Counted from the first letter of the stretch, positions 11,950-23,441 are shown. The stretch is DNA of 64,000 nucleotides from Gari tellinella (GCA_922989275.2 OV277861.1:43997623-44061622); one strand, 5' to 3'. A program made the numbers and translations. Notes: a model not told the origin generated them from the sequence alone.

Positions 11950-12296
11950 ACATATAGCTGGTAAGACTAACCATTTTCACCTCAGTGTGAAACAGTTCTG
12001 AGCCCGATCAGACGCCGGTCTGATTGAGAACATTTTGTTACGGACAAATACAAACGCATTTGTTTTGTACCCACTTATTAACTCTTTTGCTTCTACGTTT
12101 TCATCTGCAATGTTTTCACTCTAACCCTCTCACTGCCAATGGTGCAATAGTCTAATTTTTATTTGCAGTTTGGATCCAGATCAGACGCCCTAAAAAACCT
12201 TACTACCTTACAGTGGTTCTGACGCTTAATTGTCATGGGGGATATTTTCGTTTATTTGGTGGAAATTATCCCCTCTACCAAGAATTCAGGGCTGCC
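11950..12296. repeat. Broken type 1 hairpins
   Basis: Two remnants: CAGTTCTGAGCCCGATCAGACGC near 11995, shortened here to its first arm, and TTTGGATCCAGATCAGACGC near 12170, both without right arms. The second sits in B-type flanks (CTCTCACTGCCAATGG). Confidence 0.45.
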
Positions 12297-12488
12297 ATAA
12301 GTTGATCTTGATAAATCCTAATATTTCCAAATTTTCTGTTTCAAGTGCGATTACTTAAAGCAGTTTGAAAGTAAAGCAGAATGCGCCATAAGGCGCATTC
12401 TGCTTTACTTTCAGCCTGCTTTACGCCACCATCTGCTATAGGATAAAAACCGATGATTTAGGAAAATTCCAGAGACATGGCAGCCCTG
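12297..12488. mobile_element. L-family MITE, intact hairpin
   Basis: Ends CAGGGCTGCCAT and ATGGCAGCCCTG are flanked by AGAATT on both sides. The type 2 hairpin is nearly perfect at about 12355-12423, with AATGCGCC / GGCGCATT around the loop. This is the better preserved of two L copies. Confidence 0.85.
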
Positions 12489-12787
12489 AGAATTTAAAGG
12501 AATGTAGGTCGGTGGTTTTGGTCCCATGTGCTGCTTGCTTTACAGCGACTGAGATTAGCAAAAATTATCTTCATGAAAACATCATATAGGGATTGTGCTG
12601 TATTGAGGTTTCTGCATATGATTTTTTGTGTTTTTAAACATTCGTTGGGTCTAATTTCTGCTTTACTTTTATCATGCCTTAAGAAATCACCTTTCTATAT
12701 CATCATGAATGATTATTCGCCTGAGTAATCGTTTTACTGGTAAACCTTATTATATTAATTCAGTATGCCCAACGTTGGAAGGTTATG
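12489..12787. other. No feature recognised
   Basis: Mixed-composition sequence with a 66-codon frame that resembles no family I know. Confidence 0.4.
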
Positions 12788-13044
12788 TACAGTGAAGAAG
12801 AGCATATTCTTTCCAAATAAAGCCGTTTATACTAAAGTTGTATTGTCTATTGCAAATAGTTTGGACCAGATCAGACGCCGGGTGACCCGGCGTCTGACCA
12901 GGCTCCAAGCTGTTTGCCTCTCAGATTAAACCAAACTCGTCATCATATTTCCATAAATTCATTTTTCTACAAGCAATTGCATTGCGTTCGCGTTTCTGTT
13001 TAAGGTTCGTTAAAACGGCAAAGAATAACTTATTCTCCACTGTA
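12788..13044 (+). mobile_element. A-family MITE, first of an abutting pair
   Basis: Starts TACAGTGAAGAAGAGC and ends ATTCTCCACTGTA. Its last TA is also the first TA of the next A copy. Confidence 0.85.
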
Positions 13045-13292
13045 CAGTGGAGAAAACGTTATTCTTTCCCAATAAACGCGTTTACGCTTAAACTATTATT
13101 TGCACTGCAAACAGTTTGGAGGCAGATCAGACGCCGGGTAACCCGGCGTCTGATCAGGGTCCAAACTGTTTGCCACCAAGATAAACATGAATTATCAGAA
13201 TTGACCAAAAGTTGTTTTTTTCTACGTTTTAGTGTTTTGCGTTTGCGTACGTTTGAGTTTAAACGGGAAAGAATAACTTATTCTCCACTGTA
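13043..13292 (+). mobile_element. A-family MITE, intact 250-bp copy
   Basis: It runs from TACAGTGGAGAAAACG to ATTCTCCACTGTA and shares the left TA with the previous copy in the same orientation. The hairpin at 13108-13172 has GGGTAACCC centre. Confidence 0.9.
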
Positions 13293-13717
13293 CGTCTAAT
13301 TTCAACGTGGTCGTAAAGAATTAATTAAAATAATAAAAGATGGCGTATTTATATCTACATTGTCAACATAAATGTCAGAGGCGCTTTCTGAGTCGCATTT
13401 AATTTAATATGCATGGAATCACCCAGAAATATAAATCTTAAATTTTGAAAGAAAACTCAAAATACTGGCGTTTTCGCTGTAATATGAATAGCAAGAGGCT
13501 CATACCCCGTGTCTTTAAAAACTGGTCATGCTATAGTATTGCCCAAATGGTTTAGTTGATCGGCGTCTTGTCTTAGTAAAATGACAATTGTCCGTTTCAA
13601 ATTGTCCTCGATATGTTCTGTAAAATACACAACGTTTTAACCCATTTTATTGCCATACGCGACTACAGTCGAATTTACAATCACTCTAGACTCTAGACCC
13701 TTTTACATGGCATCTGA
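13293..13717. other. Mostly unassigned; left part of a hairpin at the end
   Basis: No gene recognised. The last 30 bases (TCTAGACCC...GGCATCTGA) look like one arm of a type 1 hairpin interrupted by the following A MITE. Confidence 0.4.
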
Positions 13718-13967
13718 TACAGTGGAGAATCTGTTATTCTTTCCCGTTTAAACGCAAACGTACGCAAACGCAAAGCGCTAAAACGAAGAAAATAACAACT
13801 TTTGGTCAATTCTGATATTTCATGTTTATCTTGGTGGCAAACAGTTTGGAGCCTGATCAGACGCCGGGTCACCCGGCGTCTGATCTGGCTCCAAACTGTT
13901 TGCACTGCAAATAATAGTTTTAGCGTAAAGGCGTTTATTGGGAAAGAATAACACATTCTCCACTGTA
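13718..13967 (-). mobile_element. A-family MITE, 250 bp
   Basis: Both ends are intact (TACAGTGGAGAATC and ACATTCTCCACTGTA). The sequence right of the element, AGGGTCCAAGCTGTTTGAG, continues a hairpin arm begun on its left, so it probably inserted into an older hairpin. Confidence 0.9.
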
Positions 13968-14711
13968 AGGGTCCAAGCTGTTTGAGAATCATTTTAGTTT
14001 TTTTCAGTCTGTTTGCCTTAGATTAATTTTTTGTATGAAAACGGGTTCAACCGATGATAAATTAGGCGATTAAGAAGTTAAACGCAAGAAAAGTTTATAA
14101 GGTTTTCAAACGGTTTCTAACTTTCTATCCGTATTAGACTTGGACAAAATTAATTTAATTTATTTTTCCACCATCGATTGTTTTCAGCTTTGGAAACAAC
14201 CTACTTTAATATGCTATCTGGTAGGATATAGGAAATATTCATTTTGATGCATTACTGCTTTAAATACTTTCTTAAGTTAAGGTAAGAATTAAAGGCATAT
14301 GAAGGCATATTTCTGGGATAATAATATGTTTACTTTGTGAATTGCATCAGACCGCATAATATTGTACAAAAAATAATGCCATATTGTACAAAAAATAATG
14401 CCGCTAGTGCTTAATGTTAATCTTAAAACAACAAACATAAACATCACACGCATATGATGTGCATAAAGAGTAAACCTTTGTTTATTAAACACAGAATGTT
14501 AGCAGTAAACTTAAAACCTTTTCAATGACAATTTGTACTGTCTGCTTTAATACTGATGTCTACACAGTCGTTTCGAAGTTGGATTTAAAGTAGTATAACT
14601 TAAGAAATGTCTGTTTGGTTCCTGATAAGTCGCCGTGTTACGCGAAGTCTGATCTAATCTGGTCCCAACTATGATTTTTGCAAAGTTGACTGTAGTCACC
14701 TTTGACGCCTA
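13968..14711. repeat. Unassigned, with a broken type 1 hairpin
   Basis: A 22-bp unit containing TTGTACAAAAAATAATGCC occurs twice in a row near 14360-14402. A degenerate hairpin (GTTCCTGATAAGTCGCC) lies near 14610-14670. No gene recognised. Confidence 0.45.
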
Positions 14712-15594
14712 TAAACCCTTCACTGCCATGACGTCATCAGTTTTAATCAATTGTCGTCTGCTTTTTTTTTCGTATTTAATGTTTAGGTGTTTTGAATTAA
14801 AGACATTAAGCCAGTCCATTCATTGATTCCCCCTCCATTGTTCTCACTAGGTGTCAAAACCTACTGTAAAGCATGGGAAGCGTGCGCTTAGCCAATGTCA
14901 GCAATCTGTGAATATTATTTATTTTGTATTGACGAGATACTGTATGTATAAGTCAAAAATAAAAATATGTTCTGTTCTGTTCTGTAATCTCAAGTTTTCT
15001 ATAGAGGCCCTCACATGCTCACACTCAAGGGTTTTTTCAATGGGTTTTACAAACCCAACTATCCTATTATAGGTACGGGCCTCACATGAAACGGCTGACT
15101 GATTCTTTGCCTAGACATCTATACAGCATTGTAACAGTAAAAGCATGCTATTCATGATTTAATCCTACCTTTTTTTCAGACTAGGTGTTACCACCCAAGC
15201 TTGGTCATGTAATGTCTGACATTTTGAAATGAGTGTCAACCAGTTTGGTCCCTGGTCAGACGCCGCGTTATGCGGCGTCTGACCAGGATCCAAACGGTTT
15301 ACAAAGAACTATTATTGTACTCGAGGTACAGTGGAGAATCTGTTATTCTTTCCCGTTTAAACGCAAACGTACGCAAACGCAAAGCACTAAAACGTAGAAA
15401 AGAACAACTTTTGGACAATTCTGATAATTCATGTTTATCTTGGTGGGAAACAGTTTGGAGCCTGATCAGACGCCGGGTTACCCGGCGTCTGATCTGGCTC
15501 CAAACTGTTTGCACTGTAAATAATAGTTTTAGCGTAAACGCGTTTATTGGGAAAGAATAACAGATTCTCCACTGTAGGTAGTGAATGGGGTTAA
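14712..15594. mobile_element. B-family MITE interrupted twice
   Basis: The B left part (CCCTTCACTGCCATGACGTC, then TTGTCGTCTGC) ends near 14799 and resumes at 15217 with GACATTTTGAAATGAGTG, as in the uninterrupted B at 34529. An insert of about 417 bp lies between and contains a GTTCTGTTCTGTTCTG tract like a retroposon tail. The hairpin at 15240-15300 has GGTCAG/CTGACC arms. An A MITE interrupts the right flank at 15327. Confidence 0.7.
15327..15576 (-). mobile_element. A-family MITE nested in a B MITE
   Basis: TACAGTGGAGAATC to GATTCTCCACTGTA, 250 bp. Joining the flanks with one TA gives GTACTCGAGGTAGGTAGTGA, close to GTACTCGGGGTAAGGCAGTG in the uninterrupted B at 34529, so the TA duplication is visible. 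Confidence 0.95.
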
Positions 15595-15734
15595 TGTTGT
15601 TTAAACTGGTCTATGTAGGTTTTCTGGACTTCTTTCACATAGCTTTAAAATGAGATGGAGTAGTGGGTTATTTGTAAATAATTATAAAGTCCTTATGTAT
15701 CCGACAAACCTTTTATGAAAAAAGTAGCATCGGA

Positions 15735-16890
15735 GTAGTATATAGTGTGAGAATAGGGTTGTATTTTTACAATATAAGGTTTTAGACTAGTATTAATGAT
15801 ATAAGGTCTGAGAATAGACGATTCTATTTAAAAGTTTTGCATGATTTATCTCCCCTGATAACTACTCTTCAATATCTATATGGTTGTGTATGTATAGTGT
15901 AAGGTTTGAGTACAGCGTTCCCTCTCTACAACAACGACACCCAATGGGAGACACAGCTTGTTGTTCGGAGGGAGTCGTTATAGGGAGGGAAAATAGCTTA
16001 ATTTGCAAACAGCTTGAATTCAGATCAGACGCCGCTTCATGCGGCGTCTGATCTGGATTCAAGCTGTTTGCCACTCGTCTTTAAGTATTTTTCTGTTAAA
16101 ATGTCCATTATGTAACTTTGAGAAAAAGCAGACGACAATCTTAAGCAGACGACATTACAGTCGTATATAGGTTTGACATTCCTGTCATGTTTAGGGAACT
16201 GCGACAAGGGGTGTTGTAAGGAGGGAGTCGTTGTTGGGAGGGCCGTTGTAGAGAGGGAGCTCTGTATTTGCAATATAAGGACTGATATATATGGCTGTGT
16301 GTTTGTTACAATATTAGGTTGAGTATTTACGATAAAAAGGTCTGATAATATATGATTATGTATTTACAATGTAAGGTTTGAGTATTATCAATATAAGGTC
16401 TGAAAATACATGTATATCGTTGTGTATTTACCATATAAGGTTTGAGTATTTACGATATAAGGTCTGAGAATATATGGTTGTGTATTTACAATATAAGGTT
16501 TGAGTATTTATTAGATAAGGTCTTAGAATATATTGTTGTGTATTTACGATATAAGGTTTGAGTATCATAGTTTACGATATAAGGTCTGGAAATATATGGT
16601 TGTGCATTTACAATATAAGGTTTGAGTATTTACAATATTAAGTCTGAGTAGATATATTTAATATATATATGGTTGAGTATTTACAATATAAGGTTTGAGT
16701 ATTTACAGTATAAAGTCTGAGTTGGTGTATCTAATATATATATATGGTTGAGTATTTACAATATAGTTTTAACAATTTACGATATCAGGGTTAAGTACGG
16801 GGTTGTGTATCTACATGTAAAGTACAGAGTTTGAGAATGTACAATATAAGGTGTAAATATTTACAACAATTACAATATTAGGTTTTAGTA
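15735..16890. repeat. 58-bp tandem array split by a C MITE
   Basis: Units contain TATTTACAATATAAGGTTTG and then TATTTACGATATAAGGTCTG, two half units of about 29 bp, with GAATATATGGTTGTG between. The array is degenerate at both ends. A C MITE at 15911 separates the first part from the rest. Confidence 0.85.
15911..16266 (+). mobile_element. C-family MITE, full length with hairpin
   Basis: TACAGCGTTCCCTCTCTACA at the left; GTAGAGAGGGAGCTCTGTA at the right. Inner repeats GGGAGTCGTTATAGGGAGG and GGGAGTCGTTGTTGGGAGG face each other. The hairpin at 16003-16069 has CTTGAATTC arms. The right half carries GCAGACGACAAT, shared with B elements. Confidence 0.9.
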
Positions 16891-16904
16891 GTTTGTATTG
16901 TCCG

Positions 16905-17300
16905 ATTTTTCTGACCTGTCAGAGTTATTTTTTGAACAAATTAGTTCATAATGGTAAATAGAGATGTAATTCATTCTCAATACACGTGTTTATGCTAAAA
17001 ACTATTATGTCCATTGCAAACAGGTTAGTTACCCGGCGTCTGATCAGGCTCCAACCTGTTTGCCACCCATATTTTAAAAAAATAAAATTAATTTGCTACA
17101 GTTTAGTGCATTGTGTTTGCGTTTATTCGGGAAATAATGTCTTTTCTACTGTACATTACCCGATACACACAATAAATACATCTTTCCGTATTGTCCCTGA
17201 CTGACCGTGCGGAAATCAACGAGTACGGTGATCATCCCTTTTAAAATTTTAGAATGTTCCAATCTAAAAATAACTCTAACAGGTCAGAAGAAAACACTAA
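16905..17300. mobile_element. Q element containing an A MITE
   Basis: Ends carry TTTCTGACCTGTCAGAG and AACTCTAACAGGTCAGAAG, an inverted repeat. Inside at about 16955-17152 is an A copy whose hairpin has lost most of one arm. The same Q plus A combination occurs inverted at 59868-60210. Confidence 0.7.
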
Positions 17301-17335
17301 TAACTGCACGGGACTTGGAAGGAGTACACGTGCAC

Positions 17336-17431
17336 CGGGTGGAGAAGACCTTGTTCTTTCTCAATATTCTAAAAAATCAGTTTGCGTTTATTGTCGTTTA
17401 AACGGAAAATAATGACATCCTCGTTACCGTA
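17336..17431 (+). mobile_element. Short A-derived remnant without hairpin
   Basis: GGTGGAGAAGACCTTGTTCT begins it and GTTTAAACGGAAAATAATG ends it. The whole hairpin and spacers are missing, leaving about 95 bp of A termini. Confidence 0.55.
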
Positions 17432-17539
17432 TAAAGTAGAAACTATTTGTAATATTAAGTTCATTCCCTGGAGTCCCGATACAATATGCAAGTTCGCAAA
17501 AAATATTAAAGTATCAATTAATCATGTCACTATCCCGAG

Positions 17540-17775
17540 CTTCGTTGATCTAAAGAAGACGTTTAACGTTTTCATAGCTAATCGTGGTTGCATAAAGCAT
17601 TTGGAAAAGGTATGGATCCAGATCATACACCCAGTAACTCAGCGTCTGATCTAAATCCAAATATTTGGATGTGTGTATTAATGTTTTTATAATAGAAAAA
17701 AACCAAACATTTTAAATTTGAAAAATGAATGCATGCAGAATATGAAGCAGCGATATTCCAGCAATTAAAGGGTTA
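17540..17775. repeat. Diverged type 1 hairpin element
   Basis: The hairpin at about 17588-17665 (GGATCCAGATCATACACCC) is imperfect. The right end, AATTAAAGGGTTAAA, resembles a B terminus. Confidence 0.5.
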
Positions 17776-17791
17776 AAATAGCCGATGATAA

Positions 17792-18037
17792 TACAGTGGA
17801 GAAGACACTATTATTTCCCGTTTAAACGAAATTAAACGATACAATGCATTACAATAGGAACACTTACAACTCTTTTGATAATTTTCATGACTCATTTTAA
17901 TCTGAGCGGTCAATAGTTTGGAGCCGGATCAGACGACGGGTTACCCGGCGTCTGATCCGGCTCCAAACTGTTTACAGGTGTCATAAGATTTTTGACATAA
18001 ACGCGTTTATTGGGAAATAATAATCTACTCCTCTGTA
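17792..18037 (-). mobile_element. A-family MITE
   Basis: Starts TACAGTGGAGAAGACAC and ends ACTCCTCTGTA. The hairpin at 17909-17975 has GGAGCCGGATC arms that match on both sides. Confidence 0.85.
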
Positions 18038-19138
18038 TGATGGCATTCTCTTGCTCTCCTCATTTCACATTGTAATATGATACTGTTGGTATTCAATAGT
18101 AAAGAAGTTATTAATAATGTTATGAAATGCATCAAATTTACGTATACAGTAATTCTTACCCTGCTGCGACGCCGTCTGCTTTAGAGGTGTCGTCTGTAAA
18201 AGAAATTTAAGTTTTAAAATGTCGGTGTCTTAGTTCTTCTGCAAACAGTTTGGTTCATGATCAGACGCCATGTAACCCAGTGTCTGGTTAGGAGACTATG
18301 ACACAGCTTTACAAGCACGATGCCTTTAAGAAATAGTGTGAAACAACAGACAACAATAGACATAGACATATTATTAAGCTATCGTTTGAATAAAAAAAGC
18401 ATCTCGTCCCGGACTCGTTTTTTAACCAGATAACAACCCATTCTCGTGATATATTTTTCATATCAATCCAAAGAAATTGATTATCCTCTATATATTGCTA
18501 TAACGAGAGTTTACTGTCAACCTTTTAGCGATTTTATCTCTCACTAATGAGATGTTATCTCACTTTAACCTTCTGCACGTTGTGGACGATTTCTTGATGA
18601 CAACTTGCTAACAATTTGGGTCCAGATGATACGCCAAGTAATTTAGCGTCTCATCTGGATCCAAACTGTCTGACACCCTGCTTATGGTTGTTTGGAAAGA
18701 AACTTGATTTTATAAAATTTGAGAATTGTTGCTGACGATAAAATTTGCAGACGACATTTTCAAATAGTGGAGAAGCTAGTGATGACACAACACAATTGAG
18801 AAAAAATGTGAAATACAGATATCCCACATTTAAAACGTATGAAAGAAGATATGTTTTCTCTCAAATTGTCATGGAAACATTAGAAATTCTCTCTGCCGCT
18901 CTGAAATGTTTAGAATTTTTTGATAGATTAACTTATGTATTTTTGATTATGTTCTAACTAAATAAGGAGGAGTGATATTCAACACTCAATATCCCGTTGC
19001 TTGTTTGAATTAGAAAAATTATACCTACAAGAGTGAAGCATAAAGACCCATTAAGGTTTTAAATTAGAGCATTAACCCCATATAGATCTATATTGCTTTG
19101 AAAGTTTTGTATTTTATATTAAAGACGTGCAACATGGG
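18038..19138. repeat. Unassigned with two degenerate B remnants
   Basis: Remnants lie at about 18150-18300 (hairpin CAAACAGTTTGGTTCATG) and 18590-18760 (hairpin 18604-18673, GATGATACGCC / GGCGTCTCATC-like right arm). A 70-codon frame at 18745 overlaps B spacer sequence and is not convincing. Confidence 0.45.
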
Positions 19139-19206
19139 TGTCAAAGAGTTTGAATTCTGATCAGACGCCGAGTTACTCGGCGTCTGATCTGGATTCAAAT
19201 TGTTTG
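19139..19206. repeat. Solitary type 1 hairpin, C-like arms
   Basis: TTTGAATTCTGATCAGACG and its complement, with GAGTTACTC centre. Flanks match neither A, B nor C clearly. Confidence 0.65.
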
Positions 19207-19389
19207 CAATTGAAGGTGTACACCCACGTGGAATTTAAGACTTAATCGAAAAATGAGACCAGGTCTCTGACAACGTCTGTTTAACAACAATGGCAAGATA
19301 AGTGTTAACACGATGGTGTTCGCTGATGTATTGTGCAACTTGACTGAATTCTTTAAGAATAGTTCAAGCCAATCCTTACTGCAGTCCTG

Positions 19390-19598
19390 AAAAAGAAATA
19401 CAATCGAAACTCGATAATTCGAACTCGCTTTAGTTCGAACATACCCATATTTCAAAGTTAAAACGTTGCTAAGCCACGTTTTAACTTTGAAATACGGGTA
19501 TGTTTGACTTAAACGAGATCGAGTTTTCGAAATTAAACTTATGAATTACTGGTAAGCTTGATTTAAGCGAGTTCGAAGTATGGATTTTCGACTGCATA
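19390..19598. mobile_element. I-family MITE
   Basis: The left end reads CAATCGAAACTCGATAATTC and the right end carries GATTTTCGACTG. The hairpin GAACATACCCATATTTC...GAAATACGGGTATGTT matches the copy at 11692. Confidence 0.7.
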
Positions 19599-20155
19599 TT
19601 TTTCATATATACGCAATGATATATTACGAAATAAACATATAAATTGCGATGTTAAAAAATAAAGATATAAGTTACGATGTTGAAAAGTTGAGACCTACTC
19701 TTGGAAGCTGAAACTTGCTTAGTTTTGCATTGTCAATATTATTCGTAAGGAATGTCAAGGTGTTGGAATATTATTACAAATATATCTAGTATCTACAGAT
19801 GATAAGTCTATTACGTAAAAGTCCTTTCTAGTAAACTATCATAAACTATGTGATATTGAAAACTTGCTAAATATTTTCATATCATTAAATTATTATTTTG
19901 TTTATGTAACCAATGCATGACTTTCATGGATCTGCCACTAGTATCGGGGACCACAATGGAAATAAGGGAAAATATACTTTCCCTTTTTTGTGCAATCCTT
20001 GGTATTGGTGAGCATATCATGTGCATTTTCATGTACAGTGTATATGCATTATTTGTTATAGTTTTCATTATATGTGTATGCATTTGTATTGCCATGTTAT
20101 GCCACTATTGCCGAAATCAAATCAAATCAATCAATCAATACCTCCATTTATGTTT
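19599..20155. repeat. Unassigned; possible retroposon tail at the end
   Basis: The final bases before 20141 read CCGAAATCAAATCAAATC followed by AATCA repeats. A short-period tail after ATTGCC resembles the 3' end of the LINE at 28383 (ATTGCCAATAAAATTGAG), suggesting a related 5'-truncated copy. No coding part is visible. Confidence 0.35.
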
Positions 20156-20327
20156 AACCCTTTTTTTTCGAATAAAGTCGACTTTGCAAACAGTTTGGAT
20201 CAAATAACACTGACACGTCTAAATAATGTCAGATCGATATTTTTTCGGTTAAATTGCTTCAAATCTTTATATGAAATAATAGTTTATGCAACCTTTAGTA
20301 GGCGATATATAATAGCGCTGAAAGGGT
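20156..20327. mobile_element. B-like MITE, diverged
   Basis: AACCCTTTTTTTTCG at the left and GCGCTGAAAGGGTT at the right enclose a broken hairpin starting CAAACAGTTTGGATC. Confidence 0.5.
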
Positions 20328-20569
20328 TGAACCCTTTACCCCATAGCCTATTTCTAGTATTGAATATAGGTGACCACTTAAAGCAGGTTGAAAGTGAAGC
20401 AGAATGCGCCTTTAGGCGTATTTCAGTCTTTTTTAAGCTTCCACGTGCTAGAATATAGAAAATATTATCTATACTATTATATTCATGACTGATTAAATTG
20501 GAACTATTTTTTTATCAGCGGAGGAATAAATCATATCCGCTAAAAGACGCTTCTATGGTGAAAGGGTTT
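20328..20569. mobile_element. D-family MITE
   Basis: Begins AACCCTTTACCCCATAGCC and ends GCTTCTATGGTGAAAGGGTT. The type 2 hairpin at 20377-20440 has lost part of its right arm (GGCGTATTTCAG). Confidence 0.75.
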
Positions 20570-21145
20570 AAAGCAGACGGTGCTTTTGAAGTTGAAAGGG
20601 TTAACCTACTTTCACAACAAGAAGCAGATGGCCATATGATTTAATGTTATGTAAATTGTCAAGTCATGGCGACATGAGTTATGAGGACCATATTAACCCA
20701 GTGTTCCTTGTCGCCCAGGTTATTTTGGGTGTGCACCGTTTGCAACAAACTGAAAGGAAGGGCCGAATCTTTGTATATATTGAAATAAAATATGTTTAAA
20801 TTAAACAAACTGAAAGCTTTGATTTTGTGACTTGCATACATTGGAGAATGCGTTGTTAATTTTTCACATTTAAACAAAATGAAACACAAGCGCAATGAAA
20901 TGAAGTGTAGAACAATGACAATTCTTGAAAATGCAGTGACTTCTTTTTAACCCTTTCATGATAAAATTATTCGAGAGATTTTTACCCCTTCACCAGCACC
21001 GTTTTGGGCTAGAGAATAAAAATAACCTCTAAACATTTCCTACGTTTTTCAAAAGCTTTCCCCTCTCTTTCCTAAATTTGCAATGATTTGCAACTTTGTT
21101 TGCCTGATGATATACACCGTAACTCTTTATAGCAGTTACTGTTCT
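20570..21145. repeat. Unassigned with an A-like fragment
   Basis: An A-like right half (TTGGAGAATGCGTTG, AAACGCAATG-like spacer) lies at about 20832-20930. No gene recognised. Confidence 0.4.
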
Positions 21146-21406
21146 GGGACCGTTTCATAAAACCTCGTTCGACAAAAACGGTCGTAAGCCAAAACTTTAA
21201 AATTCAATTAATTTCTGATTTCCCCCATTTAATCCTGTATTGTGACATGTCTTTGCAATTGCCTTTTGTAGACAATTCCAAAGAGATGCTACAAAATGCT
21301 ACAAAACAGGATTAGATAGAAAAATAAATGATAATTGAGACTTTTATAATAAACTAATCTGACTTACGACCGTTTTTGTCGTACGAAGTTTTATGAAACG
21401 GGCCCC
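21146..21406. mobile_element. G-family MITE
   Basis: GGGACCGTTTCATAAAAC at the left and GTTTTATGAAACGGGCCC at the right. Inner repeats CTTACGACCGTTTTTGTC and AATCCTGT...ACAGGATTAGAT pair across the element. Confidence 0.85.
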
Positions 21407-21601
21407 TGTCGTTTAACCTGTGCCAGTTTAACACCTGGGAACTACTTAAATTCTTGCTTAATTTGTTTAATTAAAAACTATATTGCAGACGACGTCGGGA
21501 GTAATGTCATAATTAACATGTGTCCACGGTGTGACATTTTAACTTTCACATGTCTAATTAAATGTCTGAAGCAGAAAAAACTAGCCTGCATCACTTGTCA
21601 A

Positions 21602-21810
21602 TTACAGCATCGAAGATGTTTTTCTTTCCTAATAAACGCGTTTGTGCGATAACAATTAATATTTTCATTGCAAACGATTTGGAGCCCGATAAGACGCCGG
21701 GTAACACGGCGTCTTATCAGGCTTCAAACTGTTTGCCATTCATATTGAATTAAATCGTTAACACTTCGAAAATATGTCGGTTTCTGCATTTATTTGCGTG
21801 TATGAGTCTA
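21602..21810 (+). mobile_element. A-family MITE, diverged ends
   Basis: CCTAATAAACGCG identifies the left side. The hairpin at 21670-21735 has GATAAGACGCC matched by GGCGTCTTATC. Confidence 0.7.
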
Positions 21811-21822
21811 TAGTTCGTTAAA

Positions 21823-22010
21823 CCCTTTCACTGCCTTTTTTCTGTGAGATGTTTACCCCTTCACCGTTTCATTGTCGTCTGCTTCAATTTTGTTGTCTGC
21901 AATGTCGTTTCAAAGTTTAAAAATAAGGCAGTATGCCTGAAGAAATTTCAAAACGAGTGTCAAACTGTTTGAAACGCGCTTTTAAGCGTCATTGAGAGAG
22001 AAAAGATTAA
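21823..22010. mobile_element. B-family MITE, hairpin lost
   Basis: AACCCTTTCACTGCC, then TTGTCGTCTGC spacers and GAGTGTCAAACTGTTTG, after which only CGCGCTTTTAAGCG remains instead of a hairpin. Confidence 0.5.
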
Positions 22011-22300
22011 ACCGGAAAAATAACTTCTTATCATTTACATACTATACCATGCCTTTGTTGCTGACTTGCACACAGTGAGACAGATGATATTCTTGTACGT
22101 TGAAACGAAAATAAATACAAATGCTCTGCAACAAATAATGGATTTTCGAAATGAAGACTGTTTATTTGATTTGAGTGGAAAACAGTTTGGAGTTTGATTA
22201 GACACCGGGTTACTTAAGATCTAACTCTAAATCAAGTTGAACAGTAGCTTGCTTCAAATGGACCGTCTGCGAAATTGAAGCTATCTGAACTGAAGTAAGT

Positions 22301-22545
22301 TACAGTGGAGAAAACGTTATTCTTTCCCAATAAACGCGTTTAAGCTAAAACTATTATTTCCAGTGCAAACAGTTTGGAGCCAGATCAGACGCCGGGTAAC
22401 CCGGCGTCTGATCAGGCTCCAAACTGTTTGCCATTTAGATAAAAATGAAAAGTCAGAATTGTCAAAAAGTTGTCATTTTCTACATTTTAGTGTTTTGCGT
22501 TTCGTTTGCGTTTAAACGGGAAAGAATAACGTTTTCTCCACTGTA
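22301..22545 (+). mobile_element. A-family MITE (duplication copy 1)
   Basis: TACAGTGGAGAAAACG to GTTTTCTCCACTGTA with GGGTAACCC-centred hairpin at 22364-22430. Its right flank, GAGTGCCAAACAGTTTTG, begins a broken type 1 hairpin. Confidence 0.9.
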
Positions 22546-23051
22546 CATACGAGTGCCAAACAGTTTTGACCCAGATTAGATGCCGCGTTTCGCTGCACGA
22601 TAAGGGTTGATAATAAACACCTTTCAATAAAAGGAAAGTAAACTATTATTAACTGTTCGCGTTAGTTTGTATTTGTGTAAATAATTTGTTCCGCAAATAC
22701 ACGTATTGCATTTGAAAAAGAATACTGAATCATTTCGCTAGGTGGACCATGAAAATGGAGACATCTTAATTGGTTGTGTTAGGGTTAGGCACAATTGTTA
22801 GTTCAAAGCAAAGTTATAGTTTCATTTGATCATTTCCGCGTTATTTTCGTTTTTGCGTGAACCTGTCACTTGCCTTAATGACAAATATATAAAGGAGCTC
22901 TTTGATCAGGGTCTGGACTGTTTTTCATTTTGTTATTTATTGTAAAAACAACCCTAGCTAGTTTAAATGGACTCGACTTAACTGATACGGTATATGGAAT
23001 TGTCCATTTGATGTTTCACGGGTAAATGGGGTTGGAAGAAGCATTTGGAGT

Positions 23052-23302
23052 TTAACGCTTTGAACCCTAGTCACGCTTATAGTCGTCCTTTTCAAACAGG
23101 GTACATATGAATAGTACATATGTCCTATGCAAACAGTGAAGACCCAGATCAGAGGGCTCCGAAAGGAGCCCTCTGATCAGGGTCTTCACTGTTTGTCACA
23201 ATGCTAAACATTGACAAAAACAACACTTAAAAGTCAGAAATGGACTAGACTAAAATGGAAAATGGAATTGTCCATTTAAAGTTTCAGGGAGGAAAGAGTT
23301 AA
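23052..23302. mobile_element. E-family MITE (duplication copy 1)
   Basis: TTAACGCTTTGAACCCTAG at the left and GGAGGAAAGAGTTAA at the right, TTAA on both sides. The hairpin CAAACAGTGAAGACCCAG lies at 23131-23197. A separate E right half lies just upstream at about 22902-23030. Confidence 0.85.
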
Positions 23303-23441
23303 GCTATATATAGATGAAAGCTTAACTTTTCTCCCTGCTACATTGTAAGTTAAGCTCGTTTGTGAACATCATCTTTTGAAAACCGTTTTAAACAGTGATT
23401 ATCACTGCGTCTGATCGGGATCAAAGCTCGCTTGACAAACG

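Noticed and set aside
15299..15514. Many 60-100-codon frames across the window with peptides like RRRVTRRLIRLQTV or NSLDPDQTPRNAASD
   Set aside because: They are translations of the type 1 hairpin. Because it is a palindrome, the same peptides appear on both strands at every copy. They are not genes, though they could contaminate protein databases.
18745..18957. 70-codon frame
   Set aside because: Its start overlaps B-element spacer sequence and the product matches no family I recognise.
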